A stretch of 64,000 nt of DNA from CAIODY01 sp046051225 (GCA_046051225.1 JBJOOR010000004.1:62001-126000), one strand, 5' to 3'. Counted from the stretch's first letter, positions 7,662 through 15,895 are shown. Notes: a model not told the origin generated them from the sequence alone. Program-made: numbers and translations.

Positions 7662-8096
7662 TTATTGCGGTACTCCATTTCCTTCATTAATAAATTGCAC
7701 CAAACTATCGCAAACATGACCTGTCCAGCCAGTTTCGCAATCTTCATAACATTCACAAGAAGGAATTAAACCAACATGTGTAAAATCAATTTGGGTTTGA
7801 TTTTTCTTTTCCGAAAATTCAAAAACTACATCTGTTCCGTTCCATTCTTTTTTGTTTTTAATCCATTCTAAATTGCAATCCACCACTTTCCAAACCACTT
7901 TTTTGTTCGGAATTAATTCGCTAACCTCAAAATCAACCCAAGTTGTTCCAAAATCAACCGTGAATTTGTCATGCAATTTTTCTGATTTCCCTTTCACTTT
8001 TTTTGCCCACCATTTTTTCACTTCATTAATTTTTTTCAACGAATCTTCTGCCGAAGCGTTCACTTTAATTGTTGTTTTAAAACTTTTGTTTTTCAT
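7662..8096 (-). CDS. SRPBCC / AHSA1-domain protein (paralogue 2)
   Basis: A 144-residue SRPBCC protein. It opens FKTTIKVNASAEDSLKKINE and keeps VDFEVSELIPNKKVVWKV, the central strand pair of the fold, and GLIPSCECYEDC with the shared Cys pair. It is 21 bases from the next gene and 23 from the previous one, so all are in one transcript. It is the most diverged of the three tandem copies at its N-terminus. Confidence 0.85.
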   Translation of the reverse strand: MKNKSFKTTIKVNASAEDSLKKINEVKKWWAKKVKGKSEKLHDKFTVDFGTTWVDFEVSELIPNKKVVWKVVDCNLEWIKNKKEWNGTDVVFEFSEKKNQTQIDFTHVGLIPSCECYEDCETGWTGHVCDSLVQFINEGNGVPQ

Positions 8097-8119
8097 TTTG
8101 TGTGTTTTTTATGTTTAAA

Positions 8120-8566
8120 TTATTTGTACCATTCCAATTGCCCGACACCACTATTAATAAGGCTTTGCAAACTTTTTTGTACAAATCCTGTCCAAGCCCA
8201 TTCACAATTTTTATAACAATCATAACTCGGCACTAAACCAATTTGAGTAAAAGTCAATTGTGTTTTATCATCTTGTTTCGAAATTTCAAAAACGATTTTA
8301 TTGCCCACCCATTCTGTTTGGTCTTTTGCATTTTTGAAATAATTTTCTTCCACCAACCAAACCACTTTTTCATTTGGAATCATTTCAATCACTTTCATTT
8401 TGCTTCGGTGATTATCAGCAAAATGATAATTCCATTCCGCATTTAGCTCGTCTGTAATGCCTTCTATTCCTGTACGCCACCAACTTCTTGGATTATTGAT
8501 TGCATTGTAAACTTCATGTGGAGTTTGCTCTACCAAAATTGTTGTTGTAAAATTTTTGTTTTCCAT
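8120..8566 (-). CDS. SRPBCC / AHSA1-domain protein (paralogue 1)
   Basis: A 148-residue paralogue of the two following genes, starting NFTTTILVEQTPHEVYNAIN and carrying GLVPSYDCYKNCEWAWTGF. It follows the ArsR-type repressor gene by 16 bases. Three consecutive paralogues point to local gene duplication. The common cysteine pattern CYxxC before a conserved Trp suggests a shared special role, which cannot be read from sequence. Confidence 0.85.
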   Translation of the reverse strand: MENKNFTTTILVEQTPHEVYNAINNPRSWWRTGIEGITDELNAEWNYHFADNHRSKMKVIEMIPNEKVVWLVEENYFKNAKDQTEWVGNKIVFEISKQDDKTQLTFTQIGLVPSYDCYKNCEWAWTGFVQKSLQSLINSGVGQLEWYK

Positions 8567-8582
8567 TTTTTGATTGTTTGTT

Positions 8583-8909
8583 TTAATTTGATTTTGCTTT
8601 TGCGTTTAAAATCGTTTGCAATTTGTTGAGTTTGTTAAGCCAAAATTTATCGAAGTAGTTGATAAATTCTTGCACTTCGTCAAAGCCTTCTTGTTTTAAA
8701 ATGCAATGCCGTTCTCTGCCAATGCCAGTAATAGAGATGAATCCAGCACCGTAAAGAATTTTTACATGCTTTGAAACCGCAGGTCGGCTCATGTCAAAAT
8801 TTTCAGCCAATGCATTTATCGTCATGCTTTTTTTTGAAAGCAATTGTAGCATGTGTCGGCGGCTTGGGTCAGCAATTACTTGAAATGCGTCAAGCGTTTG
8901 TGTTTGCAT
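8583..8909 (-). CDS. ArsR-type winged-helix repressor
   Basis: A 108-residue HTH protein: LDAFQVIADPSRRHMLQLL, then ALAENFDMSRPAVSKHVKIL (recognition helix) and the wing IGRERHCILKQEGFDE. It has no metal-binding cysteine pair, which fits the ArsR subfamily that pairs with SRPBCC/AHSA1 genes rather than with metals. Its start overlaps the stop of the first SRPBCC gene by one base (TAATG), giving translational coupling. Two matching palindromes in the operon promoter are the likely binding sites, so the operon is probably autoregulated. Confidence 0.9.
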   Translation of the reverse strand: MQTQTLDAFQVIADPSRRHMLQLLSKKSMTINALAENFDMSRPAVSKHVKILYGAGFISITGIGRERHCILKQEGFDEVQEFINYFDKFWLNKLNKLQTILNAKAKSN

Positions 8910-9316
8910 TATTTAGCAGCTTTTAAAAGTTCGCCCAATTTGTTCACCAAGAACATCCAACCACCATTGTGTGATGTTAAATCTTTGAACAATTCAAAAC
9001 CGCTGTGAACCAATAATAATTCTGTTCCGCCATCAATCGCTGTCAGCATCCAGCTTACTTTTGAGGTGAAAGGAGTTTTAGTAACAGCCCAATCGTTTTT
9101 CCAAACGTAACTCAAATTGGTAAATGGTTTTACTTCTAACACTTCGCAAACAACAAACGTATTGTTAGGATTTGTGAAACGAAAATGATGACCAACAATT
9201 GGCTGAAAGTCGCTTGGCATCAACCATTGCGCCATCAATTCGGGTTGTGTTAAATACGCCCAAACTTCTTCTGATGTTTGAGTAAAATAAAAAGTGTGTT
9301 TAATTTCTTTTTGCAT
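8909..9316 (-). CDS. SRPBCC / AHSA1-domain protein, first gene of operon
   Basis: A 135-residue protein of the AHSA1 family. It opens IKHTFYFTQTSEEVWAYLTQ followed by PELMAQWLMPSDF, and ends GGWMFLVNKLGELLKAAK. Its typical partner is an ArsR-type repressor, as here. Unlike the three downstream paralogues it lacks the CYxxC motif, so it forms a separate subgroup. The promoter and operators lie within 60 bases upstream. Confidence 0.87.
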   Translation of the reverse strand: MQKEIKHTFYFTQTSEEVWAYLTQPELMAQWLMPSDFQPIVGHHFRFTNPNNTFVVCEVLEVKPFTNLSYVWKNDWAVTKTPFTSKVSWMLTAIDGGTELLLVHSGFELFKDLTSHNGGWMFLVNKLGELLKAAK

Positions 9317-9322
9317 AAATAG

Positions 9323-9371
9323 GTAATTTAAAAGTTACGCAAATCTATAAGTAACTTTTGAGTTACGCAAA
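9323..9371 (-). promoter_or_regulatory. Operon promoter with two 16-bp operator palindromes
   Basis: Read on the reverse strand, TTTG (9368-9371) and TAGATTTG (9340-9347) are 20 bases apart, a strong Bacteroidota promoter. Two near-identical 16-bp palindromes of the form GTAACT-N4-AGTTAC occupy 9351-9366, between the two promoter elements, and 9323-9338, over the start region. They are spaced 28 bases centre to centre. They are the probable operators of the ArsR-type repressor of this operon. Confidence 0.75.
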
Positions 9372-9453
9372 TTTTTCAGAAAATTACTTTTCAGTTTCAA
9401 TGAAGCAGAGTCGTTTTATTAAAAAACAGCTTAGACAATGGAAGATTCCGTAA

Positions 9454-9486
9454 ACAAAAAAGCCTCTTACAAATTGTAAGAGGCTT
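9454..9486 (-). terminator. Terminator after nusG
   Basis: A 13-bp stem, AAGCCTCTTACAA / TTGTAAGAGGCTT, with a one-base centre at 9460-9486. On the reverse strand it is followed by a T run. It ends the tuf-secE-nusG transcript. Confidence 0.88.
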
Positions 9487-9512
9487 CAGAAATATTTTTT
9501 TCAAAAAAATTA

Positions 9513-10073
9513 TCACCCAACTATTTTTTCTACCTGTGTGTAATTCAATTCAAGTGGTGTTTTTCTACCAAAAATTAATACGTTAACTTTTAATTTTTTC
9601 TTTTCTTCTTGAATTTCTTCAATAGTACCATTAAAGTTATTGAAAGGTCCATCTGTTATTTTTACAGATTCGCCCACTATGTACGGCTCATCCATAGTAG
9701 CACCAGCTTCTGTACTATCATCAGCTACACCCAATATTTTGTTCATCTCACTTTTGCGCAAGGCGGTAGGTTGATTATTGCCTAAAAAATTAATTACACC
9801 AGTAATATTTTTAATACCGTGCAATATTTCGCCACTCATTTTTTTATCATCAGCCTCAATTAGCACATATCCAGGATAAAAGTTTCTTTCTTTAATGATT
9901 TTTTTACCATCCTTAATCTTATAAACTTTTTCCATTGGCACTAGTACCTGCGAAATAATAGAATCCCACTTTGAACGTGAAATTTCTTTATCTAAATATT
10001 CTTTGGTTTTTTTTTCTTTACCGCTGATTACTCTTAATACAAACCATTTTTTTTCTGCTAACACTTGTTCCAT
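9513..10073 (-). CDS. nusG: Transcription elongation/antitermination factor NusG
   Basis: A 186-residue NusG. The NGN domain opens KKWFVLRVISGKEKKTKEYL and includes the family segment FYPGYVLIEA (about 82-91). The C-terminal KOW domain has VGESVKITDGPFNNFNGTIE (about 131-150). The protein binds RNA polymerase and couples it to Rho or the ribosome. It follows secE by 19 bases. Unusually, it is followed by a terminator and an unrelated SRPBCC operon, not by rplK-rplA-rplJ-rplL-rpoB. Confidence 0.97.
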   Translation of the reverse strand: MEQVLAEKKWFVLRVISGKEKKTKEYLDKEISRSKWDSIISQVLVPMEKVYKIKDGKKIIKERNFYPGYVLIEADDKKMSGEILHGIKNITGVINFLGNNQPTALRKSEMNKILGVADDSTEAGATMDEPYIVGESVKITDGPFNNFNGTIEEIQEEKKKLKVNVLIFGRKTPLELNYTQVEKIVG

Positions 10074-10092
10074 GATTATTTAGATGTATTGA

Positions 10093-10290
10093 TTATTTAA
10101 AAAGACCATAAAAGTTAGTCAACACTTCACTTGAAGCAAAATCCATTACATAAATAACTATTGATACAATAATAGAAGCTACGCAAACCACCGTTACCGA
10201 ACCTTGCAGTTCAGCCCAAGTAGGCCAAGATACCTTCTCCATTAATTCATGGTAAGATTCTTTAAAATAAACATTTAGTTTTTCAAACAT
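10093..10290 (-). CDS. secE: Preprotein translocase subunit SecE
   Basis: A 65-residue single-span SecE of the short bacterial type. The amphipathic segment ESYHELMEKVSWPTWAELQG carries the conserved VSWPTW signature before the membrane helix (about 30-50). It is part of SecYEG in the inner membrane. It lies between tRNA-Trp and nusG, its usual place. Confidence 0.95.
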   Translation of the reverse strand: MFEKLNVYFKESYHELMEKVSWPTWAELQGSVTVVCVASIIVSIVIYVMDFASSEVLTNFYGLFK

Positions 10291-10344
10291 TGTTTAATTT
10301 TTTAATTGTTAAGTTACTCAAAATTGGGTAACTGAAAATATTTG

Positions 10345-10416
10345 CACGGGCACCTGGATTCGAACCAAGATCGGAGGTTTTGGAGACCACAATTCTAGCC
10401 GTTGAACTATGCCCGT
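10345..10416 (-). tRNA. tRNA-Trp (CCA)
   Basis: The acceptor arms ACGGGCA / TGCCCGT pair fully. The anticodon loop CTCCAAA gives anticodon CCA, and the T loop reads TTCGAAT. It sits between tuf and secE as in many bacteria. CCA is not encoded. Confidence 0.95.
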
Positions 10417-10513
10417 TTATAAGCCAAAAGTCATTAGTAATAAGTTATTAGTAAAAGAAGAATCAGATACTAATTACAAATGACCAATGACTATTGACTA
10501 ATGAACCTTTTAA

Positions 10514-11701
10514 TTATTTCAAAATTTCAGTAACCTGTCCGGCACCAACTGTTCTGCCACCTTCACGGATAGCGAAACGCATACCTTTTTCCATTGCTAC
10601 AGGCATAATTAATTTTACCGTTAAAGCTACATTATCACCAGGCATAACCATTTCAACACCTTGCGGTAATACAACTTCACCAGTTACGTCAGTAGTTCTG
10701 CAATAGAACTGTGGACGGTATTTATTGAAGAATGGAGTATGACGTCCACCTTCTTCTTTGCTTAATACGTAAACTTCGCATACAAATTCAGTATGAGGAG
10801 TGATTGAACCTGGAGCACATACAACCATACCACGTTCGATATCTGTTTTCTCAATACCACGTAATAATAATCCTACGTTATCGCCAGCTTCACCTCTATC
10901 TAATAATTTGCGGAACATTTCAACACCTGTTACTGTAGATTTAACAGCAGCTTCTTTCAAACCAATGATTTCAACTGCATCACCTACGTTAGCAACACCA
11001 CGTTCGATACGACCAGTAGCAACTGTTCCACGACCAGTGATAGAGAATACATCCTCAACAGGCATTAAGAAAGGTTTATCAACAGCTCTTGCAGGAACTG
11101 GAATATCAGCATCAACAGCAGCCATTAAATCTTCGATAGCTTTAACCCATTTATCATCACCAGCTAAAGCGCCAGTTGCTGAACCTTTAATGATAGAAAT
11201 GTTATCACCATCAAACTTGTAGAATGATAATAATTCACGAATTTCCATTTCAACTAATTCTATTAATTCTGGATCTTCAACCAAGTCAACCTTATTCATG
11301 AATACAACGATTTTAGGCACACCTACTTGACGTGCTAAAAGAATATGTTCACGAGTTTGAGGCATTGGACCATCAGTAGCAGCTACTACCAAGATGGCAC
11401 CATCCATTTGTGCAGCACCTGTAACCATGTTTTTCACATAGTCAGCATGTCCTGGACAATCAACATGCGCATAGTGACGATTTACTGTTTCATATTCAAC
11501 GTGTGCTGTATTAATAGTAATACCACGTTCTTTTTCTTCTGGTGCATTATCAATTGAATCGTAATCACGTTTTTGAGCCAACCCTTTGTTAGCTAAAACG
11601 TTAGTAATGGCAGCAGTCAAGGTTGTTTTACCGTGATCTACGTGACCAATGGTTCCGATGTTAACGTGCGGCTTATTCCGCAAAAATGTTTCTTTTGCCA
11701 T
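10514..11701 (-). CDS. tuf: Elongation factor Tu
   Basis: A 395-residue full-length EF-Tu. The GTP-binding motifs are GHVDHGKT (near 19-26), DCPGHADYV (near 81) and NKVD (near 136). The effector region has RGITINTAHVEYET. Domain 2 and 3 signatures include GRGTVATGRIERG and the end of the protein reads GRTVGAGQVTEILK. It delivers aminoacyl-tRNA to the ribosome. It is embedded in the tRNA-Thr/Tyr/Gly/Thr-tuf-Trp-secE-nusG unit and is less AT-rich than its neighbours, as expected for a highly expressed gene. Confidence 0.98.
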   Translation of the reverse strand: MAKETFLRNKPHVNIGTIGHVDHGKTTLTAAITNVLANKGLAQKRDYDSIDNAPEEKERGITINTAHVEYETVNRHYAHVDCPGHADYVKNMVTGAAQMDGAILVVAATDGPMPQTREHILLARQVGVPKIVVFMNKVDLVEDPELIELVEMEIRELLSFYKFDGDNISIIKGSATGALAGDDKWVKAIEDLMAAVDADIPVPARAVDKPFLMPVEDVFSITGRGTVATGRIERGVANVGDAVEIIGLKEAAVKSTVTGVEMFRKLLDRGEAGDNVGLLLRGIEKTDIERGMVVCAPGSITPHTEFVCEVYVLSKEEGGRHTPFFNKYRPQFYCRTTDVTGEVVLPQGVEMVMPGDNVALTVKLIMPVAMEKGMRFAIREGGRTVGAGQVTEILK

Positions 11702-11759
11702 TTTATTGTTTGTTTTAGAATTTTATACTTTTTATTTTAATAATAAATTAAATCAATTG

Positions 11760-11832
11760 AGCCGTTGACGAGAGTCGAACTCGTGACCTCTTCCCTACCA
11801 AGGAAGTGCTCTACCACCTGAGCTACAATGGC
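11760..11832 (-). tRNA. tRNA-Thr (GGT)
   Basis: The D arm TAGCTCAGGTGGTAGAGCA, anticodon stem CTTCC / GGAAG around the loop TTGGTAG (anticodon GGT) and T loop TTCGACT are all present. The acceptor GCCATTG / CAACGGC contains one A-C mismatch at the fourth pair. It lies directly upstream of tuf. Confidence 0.92.
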
Positions 11833-11903
11833 TATTTTCGGAAAAATGGAATAATTTTCACATTTCAATCCCCGAAAAAATCCTTTTCGCTTTTATTATA
11901 TTG

Positions 11904-11976
11904 AGCAGGAGACGAGGCTCGAACCCGCCACCTACAGCTTGGAAGGCTGTCGCTCTACCAAATGAGCTACTCCTGC
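11904..11976 (-). tRNA. tRNA-Gly (TCC)
   Basis: The acceptor GCAGGAG / CTCCTGC is perfect, the anticodon loop CTTCCAA gives TCC, and the T loop is TTCGAGC. It belongs to the tRNA cluster before tuf. Confidence 0.95.
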
Positions 11977-12038
11977 TTATAATTATTTTAACAGAACTTT
12001 TTGCTTTCAAAAAATTGCTTTTGGCAATTTATTTTTTG

Positions 12039-12121
<83 letters not shown>

Positions 12122-12134
12122 TTCTATTTTTTTT

Positions 12135-12213
12135 GAGCTGAAGAAGGGACTTGAACCCACGACCTTCCCGAATATTCATCGGGATGCCCTACCCTAACTT
12201 CGCTACTTTATTT
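12135..12213 (-). pseudogene. Degenerate tRNA (pseudo-tRNA)
   Basis: On the reverse strand this has a D-arm-like TAGCGAAGTTAGGGTAGGGC, a 5-bp anticodon-like stem CCCGA / TCGGG around a 7-base loop TGAATAT, and a T arm plus 3' acceptor strand almost identical to the neighbouring tRNA-Thr(TGT) (shared GTCGTGGGTTCAAGTCCC). The 5' acceptor strand does not pair with the 3' strand, and the loop lacks the T before the anticodon position. It looks like a decayed duplicate of the adjacent tRNA-Thr with its middle replaced by an AT-centred palindrome. Confidence 0.6.
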
Positions 12214-12239
12214 CTAACTTTATTTAAAAGAACTACTGG

Positions 12240-12312
12240 AGCCGAAGAAGGGACTTGAACCCACGACCTGCTGATTACAAATCAGCTGCTCTACCAACTG
12301 AGCTACTTCGGC
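12240..12312 (-). tRNA. tRNA-Thr (TGT)
   Basis: The acceptor GCCGAAG / CTTCGGC is perfect. The anticodon stem GCTGA / TCAGC holds the loop TTTGTAA (anticodon TGT), and the T loop is TTCAAGT. It is the first RNA of the tuf transcription unit. Confidence 0.95.
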
Positions 12313-12402
12313 TACTAATATTTTATTTCAGAACTTTGTTTTAATTTAAATCAAAATATTTTACATCTTCATTTAATTTACACCCTTCTTTTTTTTGGAC
12401 TG

Positions 12403-12434
12403 CAAATATAGACACATATATTTTGATTCTCAAA
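12403..12434 (-). promoter_or_regulatory. Promoter of the tRNA-tuf-secE-nusG unit
   Basis: Read on the reverse strand, TTTG (12431-12434) and TATATTTG (12403-12410) are exactly 20 bases apart, a full match to the Bacteroidota housekeeping promoter. Transcription would begin near 12396, about 84 bases before tRNA-Thr(TGT). Confidence 0.8.
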
Positions 12435-12595
12435 ATAATTTCAGCTAATTTTTTTGATTTTTTTTCTTTCTAAAACGAAGTACGTTATTAAACAATAAAT
12501 ATTGGATGAATTCGTTTATTGATACATAAATGTTAAATCTCTTATTTTTTAAATTGTTTTAATGTTAGTTTTGTAATCGAATAAATTTAATTTAT

Positions 12596-13258
12596 ATGCG
12601 TATTCTTATTTTTAGTATTGCCTTGTTTTCAATCTTAGGTTTTAGTAACAGTTGTTTATTTGCTCAATACAATAAATCAAAATCTGTAGGCAAAGAAACT
12701 AAAGAATCAAACAATACAAATGATGATGAAGAGCCTTTTAAAAAAGGATTTGATAAAAAGAAAATAATTTTTGGTGGTGGGTTGGGTTTAAGATTTGGTA
12801 ACGTTACTAATATCAATGTAAATCCAATTCTTGGTTATCGATTTGCAAAAAAATTTGGTGCTGGTATTTCAGCTAGTTACAATTATTATAGTGAAACTGG
12901 TGTTGATGTAAACACATTGCTTAATTACAAATTCTCTGCACAAACTATAGGTGGTGGTATTTGGGCAAAAGCATTTTTATTTGAAAATATTTTTAAATCA
13001 AGTCAGTTTATAAGTAATATTTTTTTGATAGGAAGCTATGAAGAGAACAGAATAAAATATACTGAAACCATTCCAAACAGCACACTAGACCTTACATCCA
13101 AATGGTATCCATCGCTATTGGCTGGTATTGGTTTAAGGCAACGAATTTCGAACTATGCATCTTTAAATATTCTTTTGATGCATGATTGGTTGCAGCAAAG
13201 CCCAGTTTATATTAAGCAACCTTTAATCTTTACAGTAGGCACTTCTTTTGGTTTATAA
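12596..13258 (+). CDS. Outer-membrane beta-barrel protein, hypothetical
   Basis: A 220-residue secreted protein with a signal peptide that probably ends at SCLFAQ (residue 24). A charged linker (KETKESNNTNDDEEPFKKGF) precedes a series of alternating beta strands with barrel character (FGGGLGLRFGNVTNINVNP, GYRFAKKFGAGISASYNYY) and the C-terminal aromatic-rich strand FTVGTSFGL. This is a typical small Bacteroidota barrel of unknown role. The next gene begins 15 bases after its stop. A TAGTTTTG element at 12566-12573 is a possible -7 site for it. Confidence 0.75.
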   Translation: MRILIFSIALFSILGFSNSCLFAQYNKSKSVGKETKESNNTNDDEEPFKKGFDKKKIIFGGGLGLRFGNVTNINVNPILGYRFAKKFGAGISASYNYYSETGVDVNTLLNYKFSAQTIGGGIWAKAFLFENIFKSSQFISNIFLIGSYEENRIKYTETIPNSTLDLTSKWYPSLLAGIGLRQRISNYASLNILLMHDWLQQSPVYIKQPLIFTVGTSFGL

Positions 13259-13273
13259 TTGCATCTATTCTAA

Positions 13274-13729
13274 ATGAAAATTTTATTTGTATGTATCGGC
13301 AATATTTGTCGTTCGCCAATTGCCGAAGGTGTATTGCAACACAAATGCAATGAACTAAAATTGAATTGGGTGATTGATTCGGCAGGCACTCATAATTATC
13401 ATGTAGGCGAAAAACCACATACAAGTTCGCAACAAATTTGCAAAGAAAATGGCATTGATATTAGCAATCAAAAAGCTAGGCAATTTACCAAATCTGATTT
13501 TGAAAAATTTGACATTATTTATGCTTTAGCTACCGATGTGCAACAAACTTTATTTTCAAAAACATCTACCGAAAAAGAAAAACAAAAAATAAAATTATTG
13601 TTGGATGAGCTATACCACACTAAAGGCAAAAGTGTGAAAGATCCTTGGTATGGCGAATATGATGGCTATATTGATGTATTTGATGAAATTGAAAAAGCTT
13701 GTGATGCGGTAATAAAAAATCACTCTTAA
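13274..13729 (+). CDS. Low-molecular-weight protein tyrosine phosphatase
   Basis: A 151-residue LMW-PTP. The P-loop is CIGNICR (Cys7 to Arg13) followed by SPIAEG, and the general-acid DP loop is VKDPWYGE (near 125). These residues fit a true phosphotyrosine phosphatase, unlike the arsenate-reductase version at 2524 (CIHNSAR). It acts in the cytoplasm on unknown phosphoproteins. It follows the barrel gene by 15 bases and precedes the S9 peptidase by 48. Confidence 0.92.
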   Translation: MKILFVCIGNICRSPIAEGVLQHKCNELKLNWVIDSAGTHNYHVGEKPHTSSQQICKENGIDISNQKARQFTKSDFEKFDIIYALATDVQQTLFSKTSTEKEKQKIKLLLDELYHTKGKSVKDPWYGEYDGYIDVFDEIEKACDAVIKNHS

Positions 13730-13777
13730 TTTTTATTTATACTTTTATCTTCTCAAAACAAAAAACATTTAATCGAT

Positions 13778-15724
13778 ATGAAAAAACAAATACTATTGCT
13801 GGCTTCGGCAATGATAAGTTTATCGGCTTTAGCACAAGATGTAATGACACCCGAATTGCTTTGGAAACTGGGCAGAGTAAGTGCTGAAGAAGTAACGGCT
13901 GATGGAAAAAATGTAATCTATTCGGTATCTATACCTAATGTAGATGCTAATAAATCGGCTAAGAAAAAATTTAGTATGGATATTACTTATGGTGTTGTAA
14001 AACCATTTGAAGCCATTGAAACAAAATTAGATGGCTTGCCTGAAGGCATTGATAACAAAAGAATATCAGCCGATGGAAAATTTATTTTATTTACAAAAGA
14101 TGTGAAAGTTGAAAAAATTACTGGGGCAGATTTTTATTCAGATTTACCAAAATCGAATGTAAAAATTTACAACCAATTAAATTATCGTCATTGGGATGAA
14201 TATGAAGATGGAAATTATAGCCATGTATTTGTTGCTAAAATTGAAAATGGCAAAGTAGCTGATGTGAAAGATATAATGCCAGGCAAAGCATTTGATTGCC
14301 CACAAAAACCACATGGCGGAAGCGAAGATGTAATCTTTTCGGCTGATAGCAAAAGCATTGTTTATGTAACCAAGCAAAAAACAGGAACTGCCTATGCAAC
14401 AAGCACCAACACTGATATTTTACAATATGATATAGCAACAGGAACTACAAAAAATTTATCAGAAAATATGATGGGCTATGACATGGCGCCGCAATTTTCG
14501 AAAGATGGAAAATACATAGCTTGGTTAAGTATGAATCGTGATGGATTTGAAGCCGATAAAAATGATATTCATGTATTAGAATTAGGCACAACAAATAGCG
14601 CTAACATTACACAAGGTTGGGATGAAAGTGTAACGGGTTTTAAATTCTCGAATGAATCCGCCAATAAAATATTTTTTACTGGTTATGTAAATGGAACAGA
14701 GCAATTATTGCAAGCCACATTTGCTATGCCTGCACCAAATATCAGAATAAGAAAACCAGAAATTAAACAAATTACCGAAGGACAATTTGATATTAATGCA
14801 TTGGTGGGGCAAGCAGCAAATTCAATGATTGTAAGCCGCAGCGATATGAATCATGCATCCGAAATTTATTCGGTTGATTTAGCTAATGGCAACATGAAAC
14901 AGCTTACACATGTAAATGATAATATTTATAAATCTATTCAATTAAGCAAAGTTGAATCGAAATGGTTTACCACCACTGATGGAAAAAAATTGCAAACATG
15001 GGTGATCTATCCGCCCAATTTTGATGCTTCAAAAAAATATCCAACATTGCTTTATTGCCAAGGCGGACCACAAAGTGCATTGTCACAATTTTATTCATTT
15101 CGTTGGAATTTTCAGTTGATGGCTGCACAAGGATACATTGTGGTAGCGCCCAACAGAAGAGGAATGCCAGGGCATGGCACAAAATGGAACGAACAGATTA
15201 GTGGCGATTGGGGTGGGCAAAGCATACAAGATTATTTAACAGCTATTGATTCAGTTTCGAAAGAAAGTTATGTGGATGTAAACCGCAGAGGGGCTGTGGG
15301 TGCAAGTTATGGCGGATACAGCGTATTTATGTTGGCTGGTGTGCACAACAATCGTTTTAAATCATTCATTGCTCATGATGGTGTGTATGATACAAAAAGT
15401 TGGTATGGTACTACCGAAGAAATGTGGTTTGCAAAATGGGATATGGGTGGTGCCCCTTGGGAGTTGAATACAACGAGTTATACCAAATTTAACCCAAGCG
15501 AATACATTAATAAATGGACTACGCCCATCTTAATTTATCAAGGTGGTAAAGATTATCGTACGCCCGAAGGACAAGCCCAACAAGCTTTTAACGCTGCACA
15601 ATTGCACAATATAAAAAGCCGATTAGTTTATTTGCCCGAAGAAAATCATTGGGTAATGGCTGCACAAAATGCATTGGTATGGCAACGTGAATTTTATAAA
15701 TGGTTGAATGAAACTTTGAAATAA
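13778..15724 (+). CDS. S9-family serine peptidase (prolyl oligopeptidase type)
   Basis: A 648-residue exported peptidase. The signal peptide ends near SALAQD (19-20). Residues 30-380 form a beta-propeller with repeated blades such as FSKDGKYIAWLSM and FSADSKSIVYVT. The C-terminal alpha/beta hydrolase domain carries the triad Ser510 (GASYGGY), Asp592 (GGKDYRTPEG) and His624 (ENHWVM). Expected role: removal of short peptides or acylamino acids from oligopeptides in the periplasm. Length and architecture match family S9 of the DPP IV / acylaminoacyl-peptidase group. A terminator follows. Confidence 0.92.
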   Translation: MKKQILLLASAMISLSALAQDVMTPELLWKLGRVSAEEVTADGKNVIYSVSIPNVDANKSAKKKFSMDITYGVVKPFEAIETKLDGLPEGIDNKRISADGKFILFTKDVKVEKITGADFYSDLPKSNVKIYNQLNYRHWDEYEDGNYSHVFVAKIENGKVADVKDIMPGKAFDCPQKPHGGSEDVIFSADSKSIVYVTKQKTGTAYATSTNTDILQYDIATGTTKNLSENMMGYDMAPQFSKDGKYIAWLSMNRDGFEADKNDIHVLELGTTNSANITQGWDESVTGFKFSNESANKIFFTGYVNGTEQLLQATFAMPAPNIRIRKPEIKQITEGQFDINALVGQAANSMIVSRSDMNHASEIYSVDLANGNMKQLTHVNDNIYKSIQLSKVESKWFTTTDGKKLQTWVIYPPNFDASKKYPTLLYCQGGPQSALSQFYSFRWNFQLMAAQGYIVVAPNRRGMPGHGTKWNEQISGDWGGQSIQDYLTAIDSVSKESYVDVNRRGAVGASYGGYSVFMLAGVHNNRFKSFIAHDGVYDTKSWYGTTEEMWFAKWDMGGAPWELNTTSYTKFNPSEYINKWTTPILIYQGGKDYRTPEGQAQQAFNAAQLHNIKSRLVYLPEENHWVMAAQNALVWQREFYKWLNETLK

Positions 15725-15749
15725 TTTTTTAGCATTTTATGCAAAACAA

Positions 15750-15785
15750 AAAAGCCGAATCAAATTGATTCGGCTTTTTTGTTTG
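15750..15785 (+). terminator. Intrinsic terminator
   Basis: The stem AAAGCCGAATCAA / TTGATTCGGCTTT with a one-base centre, then a T run. The same stem sequence is reused at 34437-34472. Confidence 0.88.
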
Positions 15786-15792
15786 TAACCAA

Positions 15793-15848
15793 CCACCTGC
15801 TTTAGCTGGTGGAATGGACAAACGCCACACAAAGGGCTTTAGCCAGAG
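15793..15848. repeat. REP-like palindromic element
   Basis: A hairpin, CCACCTGCTTTAGCTGGTGG (15793-15812), and a second GCTTTAGC core in AAAGGGCTTTAGCCAGAG (15831-15848). Twin GCTTTAGC cores in opposite-looking short palindromes resemble REP/BIME elements of Bacteroidota that are mobilised by Y1 (IS200-like) transposases. No such transposase is in the window. Confidence 0.5.
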
Positions 15849-15895
15849 CGCACAAGTTGCCCAATAAAATACAAGGGTTGACTTTCTGCTTTCAA

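Noticed and set aside
10800..11222. A 140-codon frame opposite tuf
   Set aside because: It is the antisense shadow of a highly conserved gene with strong codon bias.
12135..12213. Possible functional tRNA-Ile from the loop TGAATAT
   Set aside because: The acceptor stem does not pair and position 33 is not T, so a working tRNA is unlikely.
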